Source: JACQRW01 sp964371935 (GTDB taxonomy: Bacteria > Patescibacteriota > Minisyncoccia > Sungbacterales > HO2-52-23). From it: 23,736 bases of DNA. The translations under genes and the position numbers were made by a program. Shown here piece after piece: positions 1 to 6,070 of the stretch. A model generated the notes under the pieces. It did no database searches. It saw only the letters and a program-made list of their open reading frames with translations, and was not told the DNA's origin. Within the stretch, counting starts at the first letter, position 1; every line of letters begins with the position of its first letter. The stretch spans positions 1 through 23,736 of the forward strand of contig CAYJOT010000009.1 of the NCBI GenBank assembly GCA_964371935.1, in the 5' to 3' direction.

Positions 1-145
1 ACGCTTCACTAACCTCCTTGAACCGCGCTTCGTCCCCGCCCTTGTCCGGGTGGTATTGGTGCGCGAGCTTGCGGTACGCCTGCTTGATATCGTCCTTGGA
101 CGCATTGCGCGCAACCCCGAGCATTTTGTAATAATCTTTTGCCAT
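1..145 (-). CDS. dnaJ: DnaJ co-chaperone, N-terminal part (runs off the window)
   Basis: Only the first 48 codons are present; the gene continues beyond base 1. The translation begins MAKDYYKMLGVARNAS and contains the J-domain signature HPD (in HQYHPDKGGD, about residues 33-42) on the helix II/III loop, which in the family stimulates the DnaK ATPase. The QAYRKLAHQYHPD context is characteristic. The ATG at 145 is the natural start because the J-domain begins at once. No clear Shine-Dalgarno is seen. It lies downstream of dnaK and a membrane-protein gene on the same strand, separated from the latter by about 110 bp that hold an inverted repeat, so co-transcription with dnaK is likely but not shown. 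Confidence 0.93.
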   Translation of the reverse strand, partial: MAKDYYKMLGVARNASKDDIKQAYRKLAHQYHPDKGGDEARFKEVSEA

Positions 146-160
146 AAGGAATCGTCTGTA

Positions 161-243
161 GTCATGCTGAGCGCAGCGAAGCATCTCTTTGCAACACTGA
201 ACCACCAGAGATTCTTCGGGGGGTTAAGCCCCCTCAGAATGAC
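161..243. repeat. Imperfect inverted repeat (REP/MITE-like) between dnaJ and the membrane-protein gene
   Basis: The outer arms are GTCATGCTGAG (161-171) and CTCAGAATGAC (233-243); inner arms CGAAGCATCTC (177-187) and GAGATTCTTCG (208-218) continue the symmetry. From memory this resembles a dispersed palindrome family (GTCATTCTGAG...CTCAGAATGAC) seen in many bacterial genomes; here it is degenerate. It would form a long hairpin in the transcript between the two genes and could act as a processing site or partial terminator. Confidence 0.65.
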
Positions 244-254
244 GCAGGTTAAAT

Positions 255-1223
255 TTACAACACAAACCTCTCAACTTCAATCTGTTGTTTCTCCTTTTTT
301 ACCACCTTAACAAGAATAAGCAACTTCATCAAGAGCACGGCGAGCGCGATTGAAACCAAGCGGAATATGATCGAGATCGCTTTCAACGCGAAGAAAAAAG
401 CGACCGCGGCCACAAGCGGGAGATATCGATGATACTCTCCAACAAGGTCTTTGACTTTCGAGATCATGGCATTCGCAAAAACCGTACCGATCCTTTCCCC
501 TCCTTTAAGATCAAAGCCATAACTTTTGGCAAATTCATCGCGCTGGGATGCCAGCAGCCGACTCAATTCCTGTTTCGGGATTTTCTCAAACGGAATTCCC
601 TGGGACTGCAGCTGCGTGCGGACCAGCTCGGTCATCACTTCATTGACGGTCTGCTCCGGCCGAATCGACGGCAATCCCGTAGCTCCCTGGATGGTTCCTG
701 AAAACGCACGCAGTGTCACATCAAACAGCTGCTGCGGAAAAAGTATCGAGAATACTTTTTGGTCATCAATCCGGTTCAGATAGAAGAGCGAGACCACGAG
801 GGCTGTTGCGGTAAAATAAAGCCCGAGTCCTGATTTAAGAAATCTTGGGATTCGATATTGCAGCGAACCGGCAACCTCTTTTCGTATCATTGATACGGCA
901 AGCCACATGAGCAAGACGGTCAGCACAACCACGCCCAAGGCAATGTTTGTGAACGGGAAAGTCAATCCAAATGGAGCGAGCGTTCCCACCGCCATCGAAC
1001 TTGCAAGCAATGTTTTATGCTTCACCAGCAACACCGCAAGCGAAAAAAGAGATGCGGCAAAGATAAGCAGCAATACGGGAAAGATAAAAACCCGGTACTG
1101 TTCAAAATCCCCCTGCACGATCACCGGTACGATCCGGTACCATGCCCAAAAAGTAAGAACATGAAAGAGGAAAAATATGGCACACAGAAAAATTTCTTTC
1201 CATGAACTCGATGACAGATTCAT
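255..1223 (-). CDS. Polytopic membrane protein of unknown function, between dnaK and dnaJ
   Basis: A 322-residue protein I do not recognise. About five hydrophobic segments occupy the first half (roughly residues 9-35, 43-66, 70-90, 95-112 and 131-148). A soluble, charged region follows (about 150-265), with PEQTVNEVMTELVRTQLQSQ and a KQELSRLLASQRDEFAKSYG stretch. Two further hydrophobic segments lie at about 268-310, and the C-terminus is basic (VKVVKKEKQQIEVE). The start is 12 bp after the dnaK stop, so the two are almost certainly one transcript. A membrane protein in the dnaK-dnaJ interval is unusual; a role in envelope stress or membrane quality control is only a guess from position. Confidence 0.75.
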   Translation of the reverse strand: MNLSSSSWKEIFLCAIFFLFHVLTFWAWYRIVPVIVQGDFEQYRVFIFPVLLLIFAASLFSLAVLLVKHKTLLASSMAVGTLAPFGLTFPFTNIALGVVVLTVLLMWLAVSMIRKEVAGSLQYRIPRFLKSGLGLYFTATALVVSLFYLNRIDDQKVFSILFPQQLFDVTLRAFSGTIQGATGLPSIRPEQTVNEVMTELVRTQLQSQGIPFEKIPKQELSRLLASQRDEFAKSYGFDLKGGERIGTVFANAMISKVKDLVGEYHRYLPLVAAVAFFFALKAISIIFRLVSIALAVLLMKLLILVKVVKKEKQQIEVERFVL

Positions 1224-1235
1224 GCCTAAAGTATA

Positions 1236-3134
1236 CTACTTTTGCTCGTTTTCTGCACCAGGGGCGCTGTTGTCATGGTCGTCTGATTGGGGCTGATTTT
1301 CTTCCGGTTGCGGTTGCTGTTCAGCCGCTGGGTTATCCTTATACATGGCCTCGCCTATTTTCTGCAAAGACAGCGACAGGTCTTCCGAGGCGCGTCTGAT
1401 CGCATCAATATCCGTACCGTCTTTCACGCCACGAACCGCAACAATTTTCGCCTCGATTTCGGTCCGCACTTCCGCAGGCACTTTATCGCCCGCATCGCGT
1501 AATGCTTTTTCCGCGGTATACATGAGCGTGTCCGCGGTATTGCGCATATCTGCCTGCTCGCGCTTTTTTTTGTCCTCTTCCGCGTGAAGCTCCGCGTCTT
1601 TTTTCATGCGCTCGATCTCATCTTTAGAGAGCGAAGTTGATGCCTCGATCTTGACGGACTGCTCTTTGTTGGTTTTCTTCTCTTTTGCTTTCACGGACAG
1701 CACGCCATTGGCGTCAATGTCAAAGGTAACTTCAACTTGGGGCATGCCGCGGGGTGAGGGCGGGATCCCGTCAAGGATAAACCGCGCCAGAATTTTATTG
1801 TCCAGGGCCATTTCGCGCTCTCCCTGCAAGACCACAATCTCAACCGAGGTTTGGTTGTCTGCGGCAGTGGAAAATGTCTGGCTGCGCGATGTCGGTACCG
1901 TGATATTGCGCTCGATCACTTTGGTCATGACTCCGCCAAGCGTCTCGATCCCAAGCGACAAAGGTGTGACATCGAGCAGCAGCACGTCCTTTACCTCGCC
2001 CTGCATCACGCCTCCCTGCACGGCCGCGCCAAGCGCTACGACTTCATCCGCATTGATCGTCCGGTTCGGCTCCTTGCCAAATAAACTTTTTACTTTCTCC
2101 ACAATGGCCGGCATGCGCGTCTGCCCGCCGACCAGCACGATTTCATCAACATCGCTTAATTGAAACCCGGCATCCTTTACGACCTGTCTCGTGATCTCGA
2201 TTGATTTATTAATCATGTCGGCCACGATCTCTTCAAGTTTCGCACGGCTGAATTTCATCACCAAATGCTTGGGGCCTGATGCATCCGACGTGATGAACGG
2301 CAAATTGATTTCGGTCTCCGGCGTAGTTGAAAGTTCGTGCTTTGCTTTTTCCGCCGCCTCTTTGAGCCGCTGCAATGCGAGCGTGTCTTTTGAAATATCA
2401 ATTGCCTGATCCTTTTTGTACTCACCCACGATCCAGTTGATAATGCGCTGGTCAAAATCATCTCCGCCAAGGTGCGTGTCGCCGCCAACCGCCTTTACCT
2501 CAATCGTATCGCTTGATACCTCAAGCACCGACAAGTCAAACGTACCGCCACCAAAATCATACACCACGATTTTTTCGTCTTTCTTTTTGTTAAATCCGTA
2601 CGCAAGCGCCGCGGCAGTCGGCTCATTCAAAATTCTGCGCACCTTAAAGCCCGCAATCTCGCCAGCGGCCTGCGTTGCTTTTCGCTGTGCATCATCAAAG
2701 TATGCCGGCACCGTGATTATTGCCTCCTCGATTTTCTCACCGATTTTTTCTTCCGCATCTGCCTTCATCTTCTGCAGCACCATTGCCGAAATCTCCTCCG
2801 GCCGCATCCATTTTTCACCCAATTTTACCTCAACGCCGCCATTGGCGCTTTCTTTGATCTCATACGGCAGCAATGTTTTATCGCGCTGCACTTCCGCATC
2901 GCTAAATTTGCGCCCGATCAGACGCTTTACCGAATACAGCGTATTTTTCGGATTGGTCACGGCCTGGCGTTTTGCCAACAACCCAACCAGCCGGTCCCCT
3001 GATTTTGACACCGCCACCATAGACGGCGTTGTCCGATTCCCCTCCTTACTCTCCACAATCTTCGGCTCCCCCGATTCAATCACCGCCATAGCCGAATTCG
3101 TCGTCCCCAAATCAATCCCCAGTATTTTTGCCAT
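1236..3134 (-). CDS. dnaK: Molecular chaperone DnaK (Hsp70)
   Basis: A 632-residue full-length Hsp70. The ATPase domain opens with ILGIDLGTTNSAMAV (phosphate 1 loop), followed by EEAIITVPAYFDDAQRKAT, RILNEPTAAALAYG, VVYDFGGGTFDLSVL (phosphate 2) and DEIVLVGGQTRMPAI. The substrate-binding domain has DVTPLSLGIETLGGVMTKVIERN. The helical lid ends in a Gln/Pro/Asp-rich tail. DnaK binds unfolded segments in an ATP cycle driven by DnaJ and reset by GrpE, both encoded nearby. The start is fixed by the conserved N-terminus. A promoter TTGATA-N17-TATCAT lies 26 nt upstream. No CIRCE is present here, unlike in front of hrcA. Several long open frames on the opposite strand are shadows of this gene. Confidence 0.98.
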   Translation of the reverse strand: MAKILGIDLGTTNSAMAVIESGEPKIVESKEGNRTTPSMVAVSKSGDRLVGLLAKRQAVTNPKNTLYSVKRLIGRKFSDAEVQRDKTLLPYEIKESANGGVEVKLGEKWMRPEEISAMVLQKMKADAEEKIGEKIEEAIITVPAYFDDAQRKATQAAGEIAGFKVRRILNEPTAAALAYGFNKKKDEKIVVYDFGGGTFDLSVLEVSSDTIEVKAVGGDTHLGGDDFDQRIINWIVGEYKKDQAIDISKDTLALQRLKEAAEKAKHELSTTPETEINLPFITSDASGPKHLVMKFSRAKLEEIVADMINKSIEITRQVVKDAGFQLSDVDEIVLVGGQTRMPAIVEKVKSLFGKEPNRTINADEVVALGAAVQGGVMQGEVKDVLLLDVTPLSLGIETLGGVMTKVIERNITVPTSRSQTFSTAADNQTSVEIVVLQGEREMALDNKILARFILDGIPPSPRGMPQVEVTFDIDANGVLSVKAKEKKTNKEQSVKIEASTSLSKDEIERMKKDAELHAEEDKKKREQADMRNTADTLMYTAEKALRDAGDKVPAEVRTEIEAKIVAVRGVKDGTDIDAIRRASEDLSLSLQKIGEAMYKDNPAAEQQPQPEENQPQSDDHDNSAPGAENEQK

Positions 3135-3160
3135 AATGTTTTTGATTATTAATTTATTTT

Positions 3161-3189
3161 ATGATACCCTCATCTGAAAGTGGTATCAA
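3161..3189 (-). promoter_or_regulatory. dnaK promoter with overlapping inverted repeat
   Basis: On the minus strand TTGATA (3184-3189), a 17-nt spacer and TATCAT (3161-3166) precede dnaK by 26 nt. The arms GATACC (3163-3168) and GGTATC (3182-3187) form an inverted repeat that covers both promoter boxes, and a further GATAC lies at 3193-3197. This could be an operator, but no regulator is identified. No CIRCE is seen. Confidence 0.5.
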
Positions 3190-3238
3190 GAAGATACTGC
3201 TTTCTGATAAAGGTACCAACTACGCAAGGAGAAAAGAA

Positions 3239-3655
3239 ATGTGGCAAGTGATCTTTTGGTTCTTTGCAAGCATAGGAATTTTGGTTACGTTCGTTGCCAT
3301 ACTTGTTACGATAATCTGGTTATTTTATAAAGCGAGGAGTCGGGCGCTCTGTATACCGCTACTTCAAATCCTCCATCAGCGCGAGCAACAAGAACCATGG
3401 GGTATATCGGAAATTGCCCAAGTCCTGGAAAAGAGAGGCCAATTCCCCAGATATATCCCAGCGCTCTTTGGTCTTTACAAACCTGAATATTTGACCGCAG
3501 ACGCTTGCCATGATGCCCTACAGGCAAAGTTTATTACAGACACAGGAGGCCTCATTTCTCACTACAAGCTATCAGACAAAGGATATGAAGTGTTAAACGC
3601 CGTTGCGGCTAATCAAAAAGACAGATTAACCGTCCATCATTCAGCCCGCACATAG
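3239..3655 (+). CDS. Membrane-anchored protein with a winged-helix-like domain, unknown function
   Basis: The ATG at 3239 is chosen over an in-frame ATG at 3161 because AAGGAG (3226-3231) stands 7 nt before it, and a strong hydrophobic segment begins at once (MWQVIFWFFASIGILVTF, about residues 3-31). The remaining ~105 residues are soluble. WGISEIAQVLEKRGQF resembles a helix-turn-helix start, and GGLISHYKLSDKGYEVLNAV resembles the wing and last helix of PadR/MarR-like winged helices. So it may be a membrane-tethered transcriptional or signalling protein, but no family is recognised. It is transcribed against dnaK (divergent) and grpE (convergent), and ends in a good terminator. It splits hrcA-grpE from dnaK-dnaJ. 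Confidence 0.7.
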   Translation: MWQVIFWFFASIGILVTFVAILVTIIWLFYKARSRALCIPLLQILHQREQQEPWGISEIAQVLEKRGQFPRYIPALFGLYKPEYLTADACHDALQAKFITDTGGLISHYKLSDKGYEVLNAVAANQKDRLTVHHSART

Positions 3656-3671
3656 GTGTTGGGCTTTTTTA
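3643..3671 (+). terminator. Rho-independent terminator of the 3239-3655 gene
   Basis: AGCCC (3643-3647) pairs with GGGCT (3661-3665), with an inner CAC/GTG pairing, followed by six T (3665-3670). It overlaps the last codons of the plus-strand gene and the stop codon of the convergent grpE (3669-3671). Confidence 0.75.
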
Positions 3672-4241
3672 TTTCGCCAATCTCACCCTTGCCGGCCTGA
3701 TCACCCGTCCCGCAAGCGCGTATCCTTTCTGTACCTCTTCGGCAACCGTACCTGCTGGCTTGTCGGACTCAATCTCTCCTATGGACTCATGCTTCTCTGG
3801 ATTGAACTCCTCGCCCGGCGTTACTTCGATCTGCGCGACGCCTCTTTTCTTAAACACGTCAGTCAGTTGTGACCGTATCATCAACACGCCCTGCTCTAAC
3901 TGGTTACTCCCTATTTGCTGTCCACCAGAGGCGGATCCGCCTCTGGTGGAGAAACTTTGCAGCGCCAGATCAAAACTGTCCAGCACGGGCAGCAAATCGC
4001 TCAACATGCTTTGCGTAATAAAACGCCCCAAATCTTCCAGTCGTTTCCCTTCGTCTTTTTTATAATTCACCGCGTCAGCCTGCGCCCGCTGCCATCCGTC
4101 CAAATACCCCTTTTTTTCTTCCTCGCACACGCGCAGCTTCTCGCGCATTTTTTTTAGCTTCTCATCCTGCCCGGGCGCATCAAACTCCTCATCTTCAAGC
4201 AGTTCAATGTCTTCGGTATCTTTTGTCGTATCTTGATCCAT
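3669..4241 (-). CDS. grpE: GrpE nucleotide-exchange factor
   Basis: A 190-residue GrpE with an acidic N-terminal tail (MDQDTTKDTEDIELLEDEEF), the long dimerising coiled coil (about residues 30-90, KLKKMREKLRVCEEEKKGY) and the C-terminal beta domain signature EEFNPEKHESIGEIESDKPA and KGYALAGRVIRPARVRLAK. GrpE releases ADP from DnaK. I prefer the ATG at 4241, just after the hrcA stop (4250), to an in-frame ATG at 4271 inside hrcA, because the family begins with such an acidic tail. Odd point: between the coiled coil and the beta domain sits a Gly/Ser-rich insertion, STRGGSASGG, encoded exactly by a perfect 30-bp palindrome (3921-3950). Cotranscribed with hrcA. Confidence 0.95.
   Translation of the reverse strand: MDQDTTKDTEDIELLEDEEFDAPGQDEKLKKMREKLRVCEEEKKGYLDGWQRAQADAVNYKKDEGKRLEDLGRFITQSMLSDLLPVLDSFDLALQSFSTRGGSASGGQQIGSNQLEQGVLMIRSQLTDVFKKRGVAQIEVTPGEEFNPEKHESIGEIESDKPAGTVAEEVQKGYALAGRVIRPARVRLAK
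3921..3950. repeat. Perfect 30-bp palindrome inserted in frame in grpE
   Basis: The left half is TCCACCAGAGGCGGA and the right half is its exact reverse complement, with a GGATCC centre. On the grpE strand it reads as ten codons, STRGGSASGG, between conserved blocks. A near-copy in the same frame lies in cysS at 7261-7290. Confidence 0.85.
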
Positions 4242-4249
4242 AATTTTTT

Positions 4250-4966
4250 TTAATCCCTTTCCCGAATGCATCTCAACAATGAAATCGTCCGTTCATAATC
4301 CATTCGCTTTGGGCCGATCACAGTTAAAAATCCCTCGAATCCAGCCGGGTGGCGCCACGACGAGACGATCATCGCATGGCTTCTGCCCTGAGCCATCGGA
4401 TTTTCCTTGCCGATGAATATCCGCTCGTGCGCATTGCGCGATTGTTCGCACAGACCTCGCACCGCGTCATCGAGCGAATCGATCAGTCGTCCAAAATCCT
4501 CAAGATACGCGACATCCTGAAACTCTGGCTCCTTGAGAACCTGCGAAAAGCCGACATCATAAAACAGCTCATCGTCAAACAGTCCCGCGGCCGCAAAAGC
4601 GCCGGTCATATGCGAAATAGTCCTGCTGAATTCTTTCACAAATACATCCTCGTCATCCGAGCCCGCAAACAATTCGCGGATCTTCGCGCGCTCACGGCCA
4701 GTCACTTCGCCATCATCATCCGTGAGATGATCCACAAAAAACCGATACCCCTTATCCGTCGGCACCCGACCGCTGGACGTATACAGTTGCTCAAGATACC
4801 CCATCTCATCCAGCGCTAGCATCTCATTGCGAATCGTTGCCGTGCCCACGCCCAAATCCCGCTCCCGCATTCCAATGACCTGCGAGGTCACCGGCCGACA
4901 CGTCGCCACATACTCGCGCACCACTGCGCCCAAAATTGATTGTTGCCGTTCTCCTAAAGTCTTCAT
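4250..4966 (-). CDS. hrcA: Heat-inducible transcription repressor HrcA (short form)
   Basis: 238 residues from the ATG at 4966. The N-terminal winged helix is clear: GERQQSILGAVVREYVATCR, PVTSQVIGMRERDLGVGTATIRNEMLALDE and LYTSSGRVPTDKGYRFFVDH. The C-terminal part retains IFIGKENPMAQ, SSWRHPAGFEGFLTVIGPKRMDY and a final arginine-rich helix, but the protein is about 100 residues shorter than the Bacillus type (about 340), so the middle domain is reduced. HrcA dimers bind CIRCE; a perfect CIRCE lies upstream, so the gene represses itself and grpE. An in-frame GTG at 5047, 7 nt after the -10 box, would add 27 residues with no homology to the family. The 4966 start has no Shine-Dalgarno and follows a terminator-like hairpin directly. 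Confidence 0.92.
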   Translation of the reverse strand: MKTLGERQQSILGAVVREYVATCRPVTSQVIGMRERDLGVGTATIRNEMLALDEMGYLEQLYTSSGRVPTDKGYRFFVDHLTDDDGEVTGRERAKIRELFAGSDDEDVFVKEFSRTISHMTGAFAAAGLFDDELFYDVGFSQVLKEPEFQDVAYLEDFGRLIDSLDDAVRGLCEQSRNAHERIFIGKENPMAQGRSHAMIVSSWRHPAGFEGFLTVIGPKRMDYERTISLLRCIRERD

Positions 4967-4988
4967 AAAAAACCCAGCGAGGTGGGTT
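4967..4988 (-). terminator. Terminator-like hairpin directly before the hrcA ATG (possible attenuator)
   Basis: On the minus strand AACCCA-CCTCGC-TGGGTT is followed by a run of T that touches the ATG (4964-4966). It sits in an ~80-nt leader between the CIRCE-controlled promoter and hrcA. A six-pair stem is weak, so it may only occlude or expose the start codon. Confidence 0.4.
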
Positions 4989-5054
4989 GTAGTCCCGGAC
5001 TGTTCCTCGTTCCCAAGTCCCTGCCCCGCTACAAGCTCTCCACCCACCCCTTAC

Positions 5055-5084
5055 AATATACAGCAATTAGCACTCTCGTGTCAA
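5055..5084 (-). promoter_or_regulatory. hrcA-grpE promoter overlapped by CIRCE
   Basis: TTGACA (5079-5084) lies in the CIRCE loop and half-site region; TATATT (5055-5060) lies 18 nt downstream. The right CIRCE half sits between the boxes, so bound HrcA would block RNA polymerase. Confidence 0.75.
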
Positions 5085-5097
5085 GAGTGCTAATTGC
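5063..5097. promoter_or_regulatory. CIRCE operator (HrcA binding site)
   Basis: A perfect consensus CIRCE, TTAGCACTC-N9-GAGTGCTAA, at 5067-5093. The symmetry extends to 13-bp arms (GCAATTAGCACTC, 5063-5075, and its complement at 5085-5097). CIRCE is the established binding site of HrcA. It lies between the divergent hrcA-grpE and corA promoters, so corA could feel it too, although its promoter boxes are about 30 bp away. Confidence 0.97.
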
Positions 5098-5125
5098 CTG
5101 TTCGGCATCAATTATCAGTACCCCC

Positions 5126-5155
5126 TTGCTTGTCCAGAGCAAAGCACTGTATAAT
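5126..5155 (+). promoter_or_regulatory. corA promoter (leaderless start)
   Basis: TTGCTT (5126-5131), an 18-nt spacer and a perfect TATAAT (5150-5155). Only 6 nt separate the -10 box from the ATG at 5162, so transcription should begin at or next to the start codon. Confidence 0.7.
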
Positions 5156-5161
5156 AGCGTT

Positions 5162-6070
5162 ATGCGCACCATCAAACTCAACACTACTTCATGGATCTCT
5201 TTGGTAAAGCCGAGTCAGGATGATATTCGCGAACTCCAGCAAGAGTTTCCGGAGATTCATCCGCTGGTGCTGGAAGAATTACGTACACCGACTATCCGGC
5301 CGCGCGTGGAGCAGTATGAGCATCATCTCTATATGGTGCTCCACTTTCCCAAAGTGCTGCCGGACGGAGAAACCATTATCACGCGGGAGATAGACTTTAT
5401 CCTGATGAAAAACACGCTTATCACGGTACAATATAATGCGGCCACGCTGCTTAATGAGTTTATGCACGAGTGCGAACACCCGGAGGCCGCGGCACGCTTT
5501 GGCGAGACCCCGATCCATCTGCTCTACTACATGCTTCGCGAACTTTTTGCGGAATCGCTCACCGAGCTTGACCGCATCCAGGGCCTGATTGATGAAATTG
5601 AGGAGCGCGTATTTAGCGGAGACGGGAAAGAGATCGCGCAAAAAACCTCTATGCTGAAACGAAACGTGCTGCATTTCCGCCGGGCCATCAAGCCCGAACT
5701 CTATACGTTTGAGTCCCTCCGGGAGCGCGCATCGGAGTTTTACGGTCCGTTGGTGCGGCCATTTCTGATTGACCTTGCTGGCGAACATCAAAAAGTATGG
5801 AGCTTGCTTGAAAACCACGAGGAGGCGCTCAACGCTCTGTTCGAGACGAACAACGCGCTCATCGCCGACCGCACCAGCACCATTATCAAGACGCTGACTA
5901 TCATGGCATTCTTTACATTTCCGCTCACCCTTATCTCCGGTATCTTCGGCATGAATACGGTCTATACGCCGATTGTTGACCGCCCCAACGGATTTTGGAT
6001 TATCGTCGGCATTATGATCGTATCAATGATCGCCATGGTAACCGTATTCAAAAAGAAAAAATGGCTGTAA
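5162..6070 (+). CDS. corA: CorA-family Mg2+/divalent cation transporter
   Basis: 302 residues. The cytosolic N-terminal domain is alpha/beta and helical (HPLVLEELRTPTIRPRVEQY, DFILMKNTLITVQYN). It is followed by the long stalk helix and two C-terminal membrane helices: IIKTLTIMAFFTFPLTLISGIFGMN and FWIIVGIMIVSMIAMVTVF. The GMN selectivity-filter motif after TM1 is present (FGMNTVY), as is the basic KKKKWL tail. CorA pentamers import Mg2+ (or Co2+/Ni2+ in relatives) down the membrane potential. I start at 5162 rather than at the upstream in-frame ATG at 4982, because that region is the hrcA leader and CIRCE, and a promoter ends 6 nt before 5162. The last codons overlap the cysS start by 10 bp (ATGGCTGTAA), implying coupling. 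Confidence 0.93.
   Translation: MRTIKLNTTSWISLVKPSQDDIRELQQEFPEIHPLVLEELRTPTIRPRVEQYEHHLYMVLHFPKVLPDGETIITREIDFILMKNTLITVQYNAATLLNEFMHECEHPEAAARFGETPIHLLYYMLRELFAESLTELDRIQGLIDEIEERVFSGDGKEIAQKTSMLKRNVLHFRRAIKPELYTFESLRERASEFYGPLVRPFLIDLAGEHQKVWSLLENHEEALNALFETNNALIADRTSTIIKTLTIMAFFTFPLTLISGIFGMNTVYTPIVDRPNGFWIIVGIMIVSMIAMVTVFKKKKWL

Noticed and set aside
1606..3177. Long open frames on the plus strand (1606-2163, 2416-3177)
   Set aside because: They lie fully or almost fully opposite dnaK, have low-complexity Ser/Ile-rich translations and no family features; they are antisense shadows of a G/C-rich conserved gene.
4349..4819. 156-codon plus-strand frame opposite hrcA
   Set aside because: Shadow of hrcA; no start signal and no recognisable motif.
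4990..5010. GAGGAACAGTCCGGG-like stretch on the minus strand resembling the RNase P RNA core
   Set aside because: Only this short similarity is present; none of the other conserved helices or the 3' core is found nearby, and the region is the hrcA leader.
4982..5161. N-terminal extension of corA by 60 codons
   Set aside because: It would cross the hrcA promoter and CIRCE; a TATAAT ends 6 nt before the ATG at 5162, and CorA homology starts there.
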